From Streptomyces sp. GESEQ-35 (GTDB taxonomy: Bacteria; Actinomycetota; Actinomycetes; Streptomycetales; Streptomycetaceae), in assembly GCF_017948485.1 (NCBI RefSeq), contig NZ_JAFFSX010000002.1, positions 620,001 through 684,000 of the forward strand: DNA of 64,000 bases, read 5' to 3'. The notes beneath the pieces were generated by a model. That model had not been told where the DNA came from. It was given only the letters and a program-made list of their open reading frames with translations, and did not search any database. Shown here piece by piece: positions 51,310-60,209 of the stretch. Positions within the stretch are counted from its first letter, which is position 1. Each line of letters starts with the position of its first letter. The position numbers and the translations under genes are program-made.

Positions 51310-51331
51310 CCGGCGCGCGTGTGCGCGCCGG
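51310..51331 (+). terminator. Hairpin after the MFS fusion gene
   Basis: CCGGCGCGC (51310-51318) pairs with GCGCGCCGG (51323-51331), loop GTGT, 12 nt after the stop. No T run follows, as usual for Streptomyces terminators. Confidence 0.7.
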
Positions 51332-51444
51332 AGCGCCCCCGCGGCACCAATTCCCGTATTGCCGCACATCGTGAGCGGTCACCGCCGTACGGTGGTCACG
51401 GCGGCACAGATCTTGCGGAGCCGTGGGGAGAGAGGGCCTGGGGC

Positions 51445-53922
51445 ATGGACCGTGGCACCGAGAGGGACGTACCTCCCAGCCGCGGAGTCGTGGACGCCGC
51501 GGTGGAGTCCGCCGCGGCCGGACGTATCCCCCTGGCCGTGGTCGTGGTCGACCGCGACGGCCTGGTCTCGCACTGGAGCAGGGGCGCACGGCGGCTGTTC
51601 GGCGCCGCCAAGGAGGACGCGATCGGACGTCCCGTGCTCGACCTGCTCCCCGTCTCCGGCGCCCTGCCCGACGAGGAGGACGTCACGCCGTACGGGGCCT
51701 ACGTGGCGGCGTACGACGGACTCGGACCCGATCTCGAGTCCTCCCTCGACGGGCGGCTGTCCTACCCGGCCGCGGGCCGCGCCCGCCTCTCGGTGACCCA
51801 GGACGACCGGGCCGACGTCCTGTGGTGGGCGTACCCCCTGGTGGGCCCGGGACGGGAGAAGCTGCTGGTCCTGGCGGCCGATGCGGCCGGCCTGCACCAC
51901 GACGACGAGGACGCGGTCTTCGAGCGGATCGCCCCCGGCTTCGCCCTGCACACCGACTTCCCCGGCGCCGAGGAACTCGCCCGCCGACTTCCCGAGATCC
52001 TGCCCAGCATGAGCGTCGGCGAGGGCGCCCGGATCGTCGCGCAGATCCTTGAACTGGGCTATCCCGTCCTGGAGTTCAGCCAGAACGACCGGGTGCCCGT
52101 CACCCCCGACTGGGGCGTGCCCCGGCGGGCCGAGCGCAAGGCACGCCGCGAGCGGGCCGCGCGGGCGCGGGCCGAAGGCCTGCCCGTGCCGCAGGAGATC
52201 ACCGACGAGGGCGAGGACCTCGAGTACACCGCCGTACGCGAACGCCTGGAGTTCCTCAACGAGGTCAGCGGCCGCATCGGCACCTCGCTCGACCTGGCGA
52301 AGACCATCATCGAGGTCAGCCGGGCCGTCGTGCCCCGCTTCACCGACGTCGCCGGCACCTACCTGCGCGAACAGGTCGTCGCCGGCGAGGGGTTCCCGGA
52401 CGGCGTGCCGGACACGACGACCATGTGGCACCGGGTCGCCCTGGAGCACACCGACGAACCCGGCCGCTGGGACGACGTCGTGCCGGTCGGGGAGGCCATG
52501 CCGTTCCCGGCGCACACGCCGTTCTTCCAGTGCATGACCAGCGGTGAGCCCGTCCTCGTACCGCGTATCAGCGAGCAGTTGGGGCACGCCATCGCCTCGC
52601 AGTTCGAGAAGCGCGACATCCGGCCGCTGATCACCGGCCGCTCCATGCTGGTCGTACCGCTGAAGGCCCGCAATGTCGTCCTCGGCTTCATGATCCTGCT
52701 GCGCCACCCGGAGCGCGTCGAGTTCAACGACATGGACCGGGTCACCGGCGCCGAACTCGCCGCCCGCGCGGGCCTGGTGCTCGACAACGCGCGCATGTAC
52801 ACCTACCAGGAGAGCGTCGCCGAGACCCTCCAGGACAGCATGCTGCCGCAGATCCCGCCGCGCATGGCGGGCTGCGACATCGCCACCCGCTATCTGCCGG
52901 GAACCCTCCTCGGCCGGGTCGGCGGCGACTGGTTCGACTCCGTGAAACTGCCCGGCGCCCGCACCGCCCTCGTCGTCGGCGACGTCATGGGCCACGGCCT
53001 CAACTCCGCCGCGATGATGGGCCAGTTGCGTACGGCCGTACAGACCATGGCCGCCCTCGACCTGCCGCCCGCCCAGCTGCTGCGCAACCTCGACGACCTC
53101 GCCCAGCGCCTCGGCGACACCTACCTCGCGACCTGTCTGTACGCGGTCTATGACCCGATCGCGAGCGAGCTGCACCTCGCCAACGCGGGCCACATCCCGC
53201 CGGTGCTGGTGCGCGCCGAGAACGGGCGCAGCGAGCTGCTCGACCTGCCGACCGGCGCGCCCATCGGCGTCGGCGGGGTGCCCTTCGAGTCGGTACGCGT
53301 GCGCGTGGAGCCGGGCGACCGGCTGGTGATGTGCACCGACGGCCTGGTCGAGGTACGCGGCGAGGACATCGGCGTAGGACTCGCGACCCTGTGCGAGTCG
53401 GCCGCCCACCCGGCCGCGTCCATGGACGACGCCTGCGACACCATCATCCGAGCTCTCAACACCCGTGGCGGCCGCAAGGACGACGTGGCGCTGCTGATGT
53501 CCCGCCTCAACGGCATCGAGCCGGACGACGTGGCCGAATGGCGGCTCTCCCTCGACCCGCTCGAGGTCGGCCGGGCGCGTGCCGCCGTGCGCGAACAGCT
53601 CCACGACTGGGGCCTCGCGGGGCTCGCCGACCTCACCGCGCTGATGGTCAGTGAGCTGGTCACCAATGCCGTACGGCACTCCCACAGCCGTCCGATCGAG
53701 CTGCGCCTGGTCCGCGGCGACACCCTGCTGTGCGAGGTGGACGACGACGACCACGAACTGCCGACCCTGCTGAACACGGGTCCCGGGGACGAGTTCGGAC
53801 GCGGTCTGCGCGTGATCAGCACGCTCGCCCGGGAGTGGGGCACCAGCCGGACGAAAGCCGGCAAGACCGTCTGGTTCGAGCTGACACTGCCACGACGCTC
53901 CGCTGGGAGTGCTGTGAGGTGA
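51445..53922 (+). CDS. PAS-GAF-SpoIIE phosphatase-HATPase regulator
   Basis: 825 aa from ATG 51445. Residues ~25-150 form a PAS domain (VVVVDRDGLVSHWSRGARRLFG). A GAF domain spans ~270-440 (GRIGTSLDLAKTIIEVSRAVVP). A PP2C/SpoIIE domain follows from ~463 (AETLQDSMLPQIPP, GGDWFDSVKLPGARTALVVGDVMGHG, MCTDGLVEVRGEDI, GRKDDVALLM). A HATPase_c RsbW-like domain ends it (SELVTNAVRHSH, GRGLRVISTLAREWG). It should dephosphorylate an anti-anti-sigma factor and may also phosphorylate one. No such factor or sigma gene is adjacent. The last residues (RRSAGSAVR) are encoded by dispersed repeat copy F. Confidence 0.92.
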   Translation: MDRGTERDVPPSRGVVDAAVESAAAGRIPLAVVVVDRDGLVSHWSRGARRLFGAAKEDAIGRPVLDLLPVSGALPDEEDVTPYGAYVAAYDGLGPDLESSLDGRLSYPAAGRARLSVTQDDRADVLWWAYPLVGPGREKLLVLAADAAGLHHDDEDAVFERIAPGFALHTDFPGAEELARRLPEILPSMSVGEGARIVAQILELGYPVLEFSQNDRVPVTPDWGVPRRAERKARRERAARARAEGLPVPQEITDEGEDLEYTAVRERLEFLNEVSGRIGTSLDLAKTIIEVSRAVVPRFTDVAGTYLREQVVAGEGFPDGVPDTTTMWHRVALEHTDEPGRWDDVVPVGEAMPFPAHTPFFQCMTSGEPVLVPRISEQLGHAIASQFEKRDIRPLITGRSMLVVPLKARNVVLGFMILLRHPERVEFNDMDRVTGAELAARAGLVLDNARMYTYQESVAETLQDSMLPQIPPRMAGCDIATRYLPGTLLGRVGGDWFDSVKLPGARTALVVGDVMGHGLNSAAMMGQLRTAVQTMAALDLPPAQLLRNLDDLAQRLGDTYLATCLYAVYDPIASELHLANAGHIPPVLVRAENGRSELLDLPTGAPIGVGGVPFESVRVRVEPGDRLVMCTDGLVEVRGEDIGVGLATLCESAAHPAASMDDACDTIIRALNTRGGRKDDVALLMSRLNGIEPDDVAEWRLSLDPLEVGRARAAVREQLHDWGLAGLADLTALMVSELVTNAVRHSHSRPIELRLVRGDTLLCEVDDDDHELPTLLNTGPGDEFGRGLRVISTLAREWGTSRTKAGKTVWFELTLPRRSAGSAVR

Positions 53923-54020
53923 GTGCCGCGCTGGGTCGTGGGGCGTCTGCGGCGCCGTCGTGGCTGGTCGCGCCCACGCGGCGGAGCCGCATATAGATGC
54001 AGCCCCGCGCCCCTTTAGGG
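53896..54020 (+). repeat. Dispersed palindromic repeat, copy F (long form)
   Basis: ACGCTCCGCTGGGAGTGC opens the copy inside the last codons of the SpoIIE gene. It then has TGCGGCGCCGTCGTGGCTGG, the long-form GCGGCGGAGCCGCATATAGA and a weakened hairpin CGCCCCTTTAGGGCG. It supplies the stop codon of the gene it overlaps. Confidence 0.83.
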
Positions 54021-54039
54021 CGTGCGCGAGCGCACGCCC
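54018..54039 (+). terminator. Hairpin after the SpoIIE gene, abutting repeat copy F
   Basis: GGGCGTGCG (54018-54026) and CGCACGCCC (54031-54039) form a 9-bp stem with a CGAG tetraloop, 95 nt past the stop. Confidence 0.65.
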
Positions 54040-54155
54040 ATCGAATGGGCCGTGAAGGTATGCGCCACGCGCTTGTCGTCATGACCGGGGCGCGATACAC
54101 CGTACTGGCCCGTCAACTGCGGCGGGCAGCCGTGTTGCATCCTGGGGAGTTGGGC

Positions 54156-54881
54156 ATGAGCGTGACGAGTCGGTATCGGGAGGCCTGGGAGGGCTTTTGG
54201 CAGGAGGCCCCCGAGGAGCAGGGGGCCGTGTTCTGGGACGCGGAACCCACGCTGACCGTGGGCGTCCATCTGGCGATCTTCGAGCCGCAGCTGCCCGACC
54301 CCAACCTGCCGATGGTGGACCTCGGCTGCGGCAACGGCAGCCAGACACGGTTCCTCGCCGACCGCTTCCCGCACGTCATCGGCGCCGACCTGTCCGAGGC
54401 GGCCCTCGACCACGCCCGGCGCGCCGATCCCGCCGGGCAGGCGACGTACCGGCTGCTGGACGCCTGCGAGAAGACCGAGGCGGGGGCCCTGCACGCGGAG
54501 CTCGGCGACGCCAACGTCTATCTGCGAGGCGTACTCCACCAGGCCGAACCCGACGACCGGCAGTCGCTGGTCGACGGTCTCGCCACGCTCGTCGGGGAGC
54601 GCGGCCGGGCCTTCCTCGTCGAACTCTCCGAAGCCGCCCGGCCCGTCCTCATGGGCCTCGCGCAGAGCCCCGCGGGCCCGCCGCCCAAGCTGGCCCCGGT
54701 CTTCCGGCACGGCATCGCGCCCGGCGAGGTCGCCGACGACGCGGTGCCCGTGTATCTGCACGCGGCCGGGCTCACGGTCCTGGCGAGCGGTGACCTTCCC
54801 CTGATCACCACGGAGCTCGCACCCGACGGCACCCGGATCGAGCTGCCGTCGAAGTGGCTGTTGGCGGGGCGTACGGCCTGA
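54156..54881 (+). CDS. Class I SAM-dependent methyltransferase
   Basis: 241 aa from ATG 54156, with GGGGAG seven bases upstream. Motif I is MVDLGCGNGSQTRFLADRFPHVIGADLS (residues ~50-75), and the acidic VYLRGVLHQAEPDDRQ stretch follows. There is an N-terminal WEGFWQEAPEEQGAVFWDAEP helix. A C-terminal acidic and hydrophobic region (GIAPGEVADDAVPVYLHAAGL) follows the core. The substrate is unknown and the gene stands alone between the SpoIIE gene and a convergent small ORF. Confidence 0.83.
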   Translation: MSVTSRYREAWEGFWQEAPEEQGAVFWDAEPTLTVGVHLAIFEPQLPDPNLPMVDLGCGNGSQTRFLADRFPHVIGADLSEAALDHARRADPAGQATYRLLDACEKTEAGALHAELGDANVYLRGVLHQAEPDDRQSLVDGLATLVGERGRAFLVELSEAARPVLMGLAQSPAGPPPKLAPVFRHGIAPGEVADDAVPVYLHAAGLTVLASGDLPLITTELAPDGTRIELPSKWLLAGRTA

Positions 54882-54905
54882 CGGTGCGGGCGTCGGGGCG
54901 GCGGT

Positions 54906-55037
54906 TCAGCCGCGTACGGCCAAGTGGTAGGCGGACGCCCACAGCACCACCGCGCAGCCCACGCCCACGACGGCGAAGACGGCCGCCGCTTCTATGGCCA
55001 CCGGCACGGCATCCGTGGCGGAAGGTGTGGACGTCAC
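54906..55037 (-). CDS. Small single-pass membrane protein (hypothetical)
   Basis: 43 aa from GTG 55037. A single hydrophobic helix (AAAVFAVVGVGCAVVLWASAYHLAV) spans most of it, with a short Thr/Ser-rich outer end. No clear ribosome-binding site was seen. It is divergent from the DppA gene and has no recognised family. It could be a real small membrane protein or chance; its hydrophobic pattern and compact position between genes favour the former. Confidence 0.42.
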   Translation of the reverse strand: MTSTPSATDAVPVAIEAAAVFAVVGVGCAVVLWASAYHLAVRG

Positions 55038-55101
55038 TGCCGGAGAGTACGACGGTGCTGCTGCTGGCCGCCCGGGAACCCGGCGCGTAGCGTGGGGCGG
55101 C

Positions 55102-55935
55102 ATGAAGATCCTCATCAGCGCCGACATGGAGGGCGCCACGGGCGTCACCTGGCCGGCCGATGTGCTGCCGGGGACACCGCAGTGGGAGCGGTGCCGGTCG
55201 ATGTTCACCTCGGATGTCAACGCCGCCTTGCTCGGCTTCTTCGACGGCGGCGCGGATGAAGTGCTGATCAACGAAGCCCACTGGACGATGCGCAATCTGC
55301 TGCTGGAGCAACTCGACGAGCGCGCGCAGATGCTCACGGGGCGGCACAAGTCCCTCTCCATGGTGGAGGGCGTGCAGCACGACGACGTGGACGGCATCGC
55401 GTTCGTCGGCTATCACGCGGGCGCCGGCATGGAGGGCGTCCTCGCGCACACCTACCTCGCCAACTCCATCACCGGGGTGTGGCTGAACGACGTGCGGGCG
55501 AGCGAGGGGCTGCTCAACGCGTATGTTGTCGCCGAGTACGGCGTGCCGGTCGTCCTCGTCACCGGTGACGACGTGGCCTGCGAGGACGCGCTCGGGTACG
55601 CCCCTGAGGCGCTGAAGGTCGCCGTCAAGGACCATGTGTCGCGGTACGCGGCCGTGTGCCGTACGCCGGGCAGGACGGCGGCGGACATCCGGGCGGCGGC
55701 CAAGGAGGCGGCGGCGCTGGCGATCCGTCATGAACCCGTCGCAGGGGGCCCTTTCACCGTCGCCCTGGAGTTCGACGCCGAGCATCTGGCGCAGGCCGCG
55801 ACCGTCGTGCCGGGCGTGGACCGGATCGGCGAGCGGAAGGTGGCGTACACCAGCGGCACCATGTATGAGGGGATCCGTACCTTCAAGGCGGTCACCACGA
55901 TCGTCTCGGCCGCAGTGGAGGAGCAGTATGGCTGA
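55102..55935 (+). CDS. M55 D-aminopeptidase (DppA type)
   Basis: 277 aa from ATG 55102. Metal ligands of the family are in place: Asp8 and Glu10 (SADMEG), His60 (NEAHWTM), His105 (GYHAGAG) and Glu135 (RASEGLLN). DppA is a zinc-dependent decameric D-aminopeptidase that removes D-Ala from peptides. It overlaps the next gene by 8 nt, and the four genes 55102-60076 form a single coupled unit, similar in content to the B. subtilis dpp-ykf genes for muropeptide use. Confidence 0.9.
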   Translation: MKILISADMEGATGVTWPADVLPGTPQWERCRSMFTSDVNAALLGFFDGGADEVLINEAHWTMRNLLLEQLDERAQMLTGRHKSLSMVEGVQHDDVDGIAFVGYHAGAGMEGVLAHTYLANSITGVWLNDVRASEGLLNAYVVAEYGVPVVLVTGDDVACEDALGYAPEALKVAVKDHVSRYAAVCRTPGRTAADIRAAAKEAAALAIRHEPVAGGPFTVALEFDAEHLAQAATVVPGVDRIGERKVAYTSGTMYEGIRTFKAVTTIVSAAVEEQYG

Positions 55936-57232
55936 CCGGCAGGCGCTGGACGAGGTCGTCCGGTTCACCTCCGACCTCATCCGCATCGACACCACCAACC
56001 GAGGGGGCGGCGACTGTCAGGAGCGGCCCGCCGCCGAGTACGCGGCGGAGCAGCTGGCCGGGGCGGGCCTGGAGCCCACGCTCCTGGAGCGGACCAGGGG
56101 CCGTACGAACGTCGTCGCCCGCATCGAGGGCACGGACCCTTCCGCCGACGCGCTGCTCGTGCACGGGCACCTGGACGTCGTGCCCGCCGAAGCCGCCGAC
56201 TGGAGCGTGCACCCGTTCTCCGGGGAGATCCGTGACGGCGTCGTGTGGGGACGCGGCGCGGTCGACATGAAGAACATGGACGCGATGATCCTCGCGGTCG
56301 TGCGGGCCTGGGCACGGGAGGGCGTACGGCCCCGGCGGGACCTCGTCATCGCCTTCACGGCCGACGAGGAGGCGAGCGCCGAGGACGGCTCCGGGTTCCT
56401 CGCCGACGAGCACCCGGGACTCTTCGAGGGCTGCACGGAAGGCATCAGCGAGTCGGGGGCCTTCACCTTCCATGACGGCAGCGGGCGCCAGATCTACCCC
56501 GTCGCCGCGGGTGAGCGCGGTACCGGCTGGCTGAAGCTGACCGCGCGCGGACGGGCCGGACACGGCTCCAAGGTGAACCGGGAGAACGCGGTGACGCGCC
56601 TTGCCGCCGCCATTGCCCGGATCGGCGACCACGAATGGCCCCTCCGGCTGACCCCGACCGTCGGCGCGGCCCTGACCGAACTCGCCGCGCTGTACGGCAT
56701 CGAGGCCGACCTCGACGACGTGGACGGACTGCTGGCGAAGCTCGGCCCCGCGGCCAAGCTGGTCGAGGCCACCGTACGCAACAGCGCCAACCCGACGATG
56801 CTGGACGCTGGTTACAAGGTCAACGTGATCCCGGGGGAGGCCGTCGCGTATGTCGACGGGCGGTATCTTCCCGGCACCGAGGACGAGTTCCGTGCGACGC
56901 TCGACCGGCTCACCGGACCGGACGTGGACTGGGAGTTCCACCATCGTGAGGTGGCCCTCCAGTCGCCCGTGGACTCGCCGACGTACGCCGGGATGCGTGC
57001 CGCCGTCGAGGAGTTCGCGCCCGAGGGGCACGTGGTGCCGTACTGCATGTCCGGCGGCACGGACGCCAAGCAGTTCTCGCGGCTCGGTATCACCGGCTAC
57101 GGCTTCGCCCCGCTGAAGCTCCCCGAGGGCTTCGACTACCAGGCCCTCTTCCATGGAGTCGACGAGCGGGTCCCCGTAGAGGCGCTGCACTTCGGCGTCC
57201 GTGTCCTCGACCGCTTCCTGCGCACGGCCTAG
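55928..57232 (+). CDS. M20/M25/M40-family metallopeptidase
   Basis: 434 aa from ATG 55928. Zinc ligands are LVHGHLDVVP (His), GRGAVDMKN (Asp bridging), FTADEEASAEDGSG (Glu-Glu) and ...PYCMSGGTDAKQFS with the late His in ALFHGVDERVP. A dimerisation/lid domain occupies ~200-320. It cleaves small peptides or acyl-amino acids. It is coupled to DppA upstream, and the S9 gene begins 4 nt after its stop. Confidence 0.9.
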   Translation: MADRQALDEVVRFTSDLIRIDTTNRGGGDCQERPAAEYAAEQLAGAGLEPTLLERTRGRTNVVARIEGTDPSADALLVHGHLDVVPAEAADWSVHPFSGEIRDGVVWGRGAVDMKNMDAMILAVVRAWAREGVRPRRDLVIAFTADEEASAEDGSGFLADEHPGLFEGCTEGISESGAFTFHDGSGRQIYPVAAGERGTGWLKLTARGRAGHGSKVNRENAVTRLAAAIARIGDHEWPLRLTPTVGAALTELAALYGIEADLDDVDGLLAKLGPAAKLVEATVRNSANPTMLDAGYKVNVIPGEAVAYVDGRYLPGTEDEFRATLDRLTGPDVDWEFHHREVALQSPVDSPTYAGMRAAVEEFAPEGHVVPYCMSGGTDAKQFSRLGITGYGFAPLKLPEGFDYQALFHGVDERVPVEALHFGVRVLDRFLRTA

Positions 57233-57236
57233 CGGC

Positions 57237-59156
57237 ATGGAGCTGGCATACGGCTCGTGGCCGTCACCGATCGACGCCGCCCTCGCCGCCGCGCACGACG
57301 GGCATCCCGAGTACGTCGGCTTCGTCGGCGACGAGGCCTGGTGGACCGAGCCGCGGCCCACCGAGGGCGGCCGGCGCACGCTCGTGAGGCGCCGCGCCGA
57401 CGGCACCGAGGAGTCGATGCTGCCTCCGCCGTGGAACGTGCGCAGTCGTGTCATCGAGTACGGCGGACAGCCCTGGGCCGGTGCCGCCGGACCGCTCGTC
57501 GTGTTCGTGAACTTCGCCGACCAGCGGCTGTACCGGTACGAGCCGGGTGCCGAGCCGCGCCCGCTGACCCCTGCCGGCCTGCGCTGGGCCGAGCCGCAGG
57601 TGCGCCTGGACGTCGGTGAAGTGTGGTGCGTGATGGAGGAGTTCACCGGCGACGCGCCCACTGACGTGCGCCGGGTGCTCGCCGCGGTGCCGTTGGACGG
57701 CTCGGCCGCCGAGGACCGGGGCGCCGTCCGCGAACTCAGCGACGGCCGGCACCGGTTCGTGACCGGCCCGCGGATCTCGCCGGACGGGCGGCGTGCGGCC
57801 TGGCTCGCCTGGGACCATCCGCGGATGCCGTGGGACGGCACGGAACTGGTCGTCGCCGCGGTGGACGGTGTCTTCCGCGCGGCTCGCACGGTCGCCGGCG
57901 GCCCCGAGGAGTCCATCGCCCAGGCGGACTGGGCACCCGACGGCTCCCTGCTGTACGCGAGCGACCGCACCGGCTGGTGGAACCTCTACCGCGACGGAGT
58001 GCCCCTCTGCCCGCGCGAGGAGGAGTTCGGCGGGCCTCTGTGGAAGCTGGGCCACCGCTGGTTCGCCCCGTTGGAGAGCGGACTGATCGCCGTCGTGCAC
58101 GGCCGCGGCGCCACCGCGCTCGGCGTACTCGACCCGGAGACCGGCGAGGTCGTCGACGCCGCCGGCCCCTGGACCGAGTTCGCGCCCACGCTGGCGGCAC
58201 ACGGCGAGCGAATCGTGGCGGTCGGGGCGAGCCCGCGCACCGCGTACGAGGTGGTGGAGCTGGACACGCGCATGGGCCGGGCCCGGGTGATCGGCGCCCC
58301 GCACGAGGACTCGGTCGACCCCGCCTACTACCCCGAGCCGCAGATCCGCACCTTCACCGGCCCCGCCGGACGTGAGATCCACGCGCACATCTACCCGCCC
58401 CACCACCCCGCGTGCGTCGCGCCCGGCGACGAGCTGCCGCCGTATGTCGTCTGGGCGCACGGCGGGCCCACCAGCAGGGCGCCGCTCGTGCTCGACCTGG
58501 CGATCGCCTACTTCACCTCGCGCGGCATCGGCGTCGCCGAGGTCAACTACGGCGGCTCGACCGGGTACGGGCGGGAGTACCGGGAGCGGCTGCGTGAGCA
58601 GTGGGGCGTGGTCGACGTCGAGGACTGCGCGGCCGTCGCGCTCGCCCTCGCCGACGAGGGCACCGCGGACCGGGACCGGCTCGCCGTGCGCGGCGGCAGC
58701 GCGGGCGGCTGGACCAGCGCCGCGTCCCTCGCCACGACCGACGTCTACGCCTGCGGCACGATCGTCTACCCGATCCTCGACCTGACCGGCTGGGGATCGG
58801 GGGAGACCCACGACTTCGAATCGCAGTACCTGGAGAGCCTGGTGGGGCCGCTCGCCGAAGTCCCCGCGCGGTACGTGGAGAGGTCGCCGGCCGAGCACGC
58901 CGACCGGATCACCGCGCCCTTCCTGCTGTTGCAGGGCCTGGACGACGTGATCTGTCCGCCCGCGCAGTGCGAACGCTTCCTGGCGCGCATGGAGGGCCGC
59001 CGGGTGCCGCACGCGTACCTCACCTTCGAGGGGGAGGGGCACGGCTTCCGGCGGGCCGACACCATGATCCGCGCCCTGGAGGCCGAACTCTCCCTGTACG
59101 CACAGGCCTTCGGCCTGTACCCGTCCGGCATTCGCACCCTGGAGCTCACCAAGTGA
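57237..59156 (+). CDS. S9 prolyl oligopeptidase-family peptidase
   Basis: 639 aa from ATG 57237. The N-terminal half is a beta-propeller (TGPRISPDGRRAAWLAWDHPRMPWDG, ADWAPDGSLLYASDRTGWWNLYR). The C-terminal alpha/beta hydrolase has Ser488 in RGGSAGGW, Asp in QGLDDVICPP and His in EGEGHGFR. DPP4/acyl-peptide-hydrolase type. It has no signal peptide, so it should act in the cytoplasm on imported peptides. GTGA overlap couples it to the S66 gene. Confidence 0.9.
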   Translation: MELAYGSWPSPIDAALAAAHDGHPEYVGFVGDEAWWTEPRPTEGGRRTLVRRRADGTEESMLPPPWNVRSRVIEYGGQPWAGAAGPLVVFVNFADQRLYRYEPGAEPRPLTPAGLRWAEPQVRLDVGEVWCVMEEFTGDAPTDVRRVLAAVPLDGSAAEDRGAVRELSDGRHRFVTGPRISPDGRRAAWLAWDHPRMPWDGTELVVAAVDGVFRAARTVAGGPEESIAQADWAPDGSLLYASDRTGWWNLYRDGVPLCPREEEFGGPLWKLGHRWFAPLESGLIAVVHGRGATALGVLDPETGEVVDAAGPWTEFAPTLAAHGERIVAVGASPRTAYEVVELDTRMGRARVIGAPHEDSVDPAYYPEPQIRTFTGPAGREIHAHIYPPHHPACVAPGDELPPYVVWAHGGPTSRAPLVLDLAIAYFTSRGIGVAEVNYGGSTGYGREYRERLREQWGVVDVEDCAAVALALADEGTADRDRLAVRGGSAGGWTSAASLATTDVYACGTIVYPILDLTGWGSGETHDFESQYLESLVGPLAEVPARYVERSPAEHADRITAPFLLLQGLDDVICPPAQCERFLARMEGRRVPHAYLTFEGEGHGFRRADTMIRALEAELSLYAQAFGLYPSGIRTLELTK

Positions 59157-60076
59157 AGCAGCTGGTACGTCCGACCCGGCTCGCCCCCGGCGCCCGCGTG
59201 GCCGTCGTCGCGCCCAGCGGGCCCGTGGCGGAGGAGCGACTTCAGGCCGGACTCGACGTGCTGCGCGGCTGGGACCTCGAACCGGTCGTCGCACCCCATG
59301 TCCTCGACCGGCACGGCGAGTTCGACTATCTCGCGGGCACGGACGCGCACCGGGCCGCCGATCTCCAGAACGCGTGGTGCGATCCGTCCGTCGCCGCCGT
59401 GCTGTGCGCCCGCGGCGGCTACGGCGTGCAGCGCATGGTCGACCTGCTGGACTGGGACGCGATGCGCGCGGCCGGACCGAAGGTGTTCGTCGGCTTCAGC
59501 GACATCACCGTGCTGCACGAGGCGTTCGCCACGCGGCTTGGGCTGGTCACGCTGTACGGGCCCGCGGCCGCGGGCGTCGACTTCATCAAGAACACCCGGG
59601 CCCAGGACCACCTGAAGGCCACCCTCTTCGCTCCCGAGACGGTCCGCTCCATCGCGTCCCGCGGCAGCGCCCTGGTTCCCGGGCGGGCCCGGGGCGTCAC
59701 CTACGGGGGATGCCTGAGCCTGCTCGTGTCCGACCTCGGCACACCGCACGCCCGGACCGATGCCCGTGGCGGGCTGCTGATGATCGAGGACGTCGGCGAG
59801 CAGGCGTACCGGATCGACCGGATGCTGACCCAACTCCTGCGCGCGGACCGGCTCGACGGCGTCACCGGGGTCGCGCTCGGATCGTGGCAGGGATGCGGTC
59901 CCTACGACGCACTGCGCGCCGTTTTCGCCGACCGGCTCGGCCGACTGGGCGTCCCCGTCGTAGAGGAGTTCGGGTTCGGCCACTGTGACGGGGCGTTGAC
60001 CATCCCCTTCGGCCTGGCCGCCGAACTCGACGCCGGTACCGGCACGTTGACGTTTGAAGAATCCGCGCTGCGCTGA
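59153..60076 (+). CDS. S66 LD-carboxypeptidase (muropeptide)
   Basis: 307 aa, GTG 59153 overlapping the previous stop. Family motifs: VAVVAPSGPVAEERLQAGLDVLRGW, ARGGYGVQRMVDLLDW and the catalytic Ser116 in VGFSDITVLH. The Glu comes from LLMIEDVGEQAYRIDRML and the His from FGFGHCDGALTIPFG. LD-carboxypeptidases cut the L-diaminopimelate-D-Ala bond of tetrapeptides; YkfA and LdcA are relatives. It ends the four-gene operon. Confidence 0.92.
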   Translation: MKQLVRPTRLAPGARVAVVAPSGPVAEERLQAGLDVLRGWDLEPVVAPHVLDRHGEFDYLAGTDAHRAADLQNAWCDPSVAAVLCARGGYGVQRMVDLLDWDAMRAAGPKVFVGFSDITVLHEAFATRLGLVTLYGPAAAGVDFIKNTRAQDHLKATLFAPETVRSIASRGSALVPGRARGVTYGGCLSLLVSDLGTPHARTDARGGLLMIEDVGEQAYRIDRMLTQLLRADRLDGVTGVALGSWQGCGPYDALRAVFADRLGRLGVPVVEEFGFGHCDGALTIPFGLAAELDAGTGTLTFEESALR

Positions 60077-60132
60077 GCTGCCGCTACTGAACTTCTGTCA
60101 AAAACCACCCGTCACGGCGATTGACCTGCGCC

Positions 60133-60144
60133 TGACACGTGTCA
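60133..60144. promoter_or_regulatory. Perfect palindrome TGACACGTGTCA upstream of the S15-type hydrolase
   Basis: A 12-bp perfect dyad 66 bp before the hydrolase start. It shares TGACAC/GTGTCA arms with the dyad upstream of ccr (40539), which has a 3-nt spacer. A TTGACC (60121-60126) precedes it. Confidence 0.5.
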
Positions 60145-60153
60145 CACCATGAT

Positions 60154-60179
60154 TACCGGCCAGTACTTACTGGTCGGTA
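60154..60179. promoter_or_regulatory. 26-bp inverted repeat, TetR-type operator candidate
   Basis: TACCGGCCAGTA and TACTGGTCGGTA flank CT, giving 12-bp arms with one mismatch. It lies 31 bp before the hydrolase GTG and next to another dyad. Its length and symmetry fit a TetR-family operator, but no regulator gene is adjacent. Confidence 0.6.
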
Positions 60180-60209
60180 TCCCGGGTTGTCCTCAGTGTG
60201 GAGGTCTAC

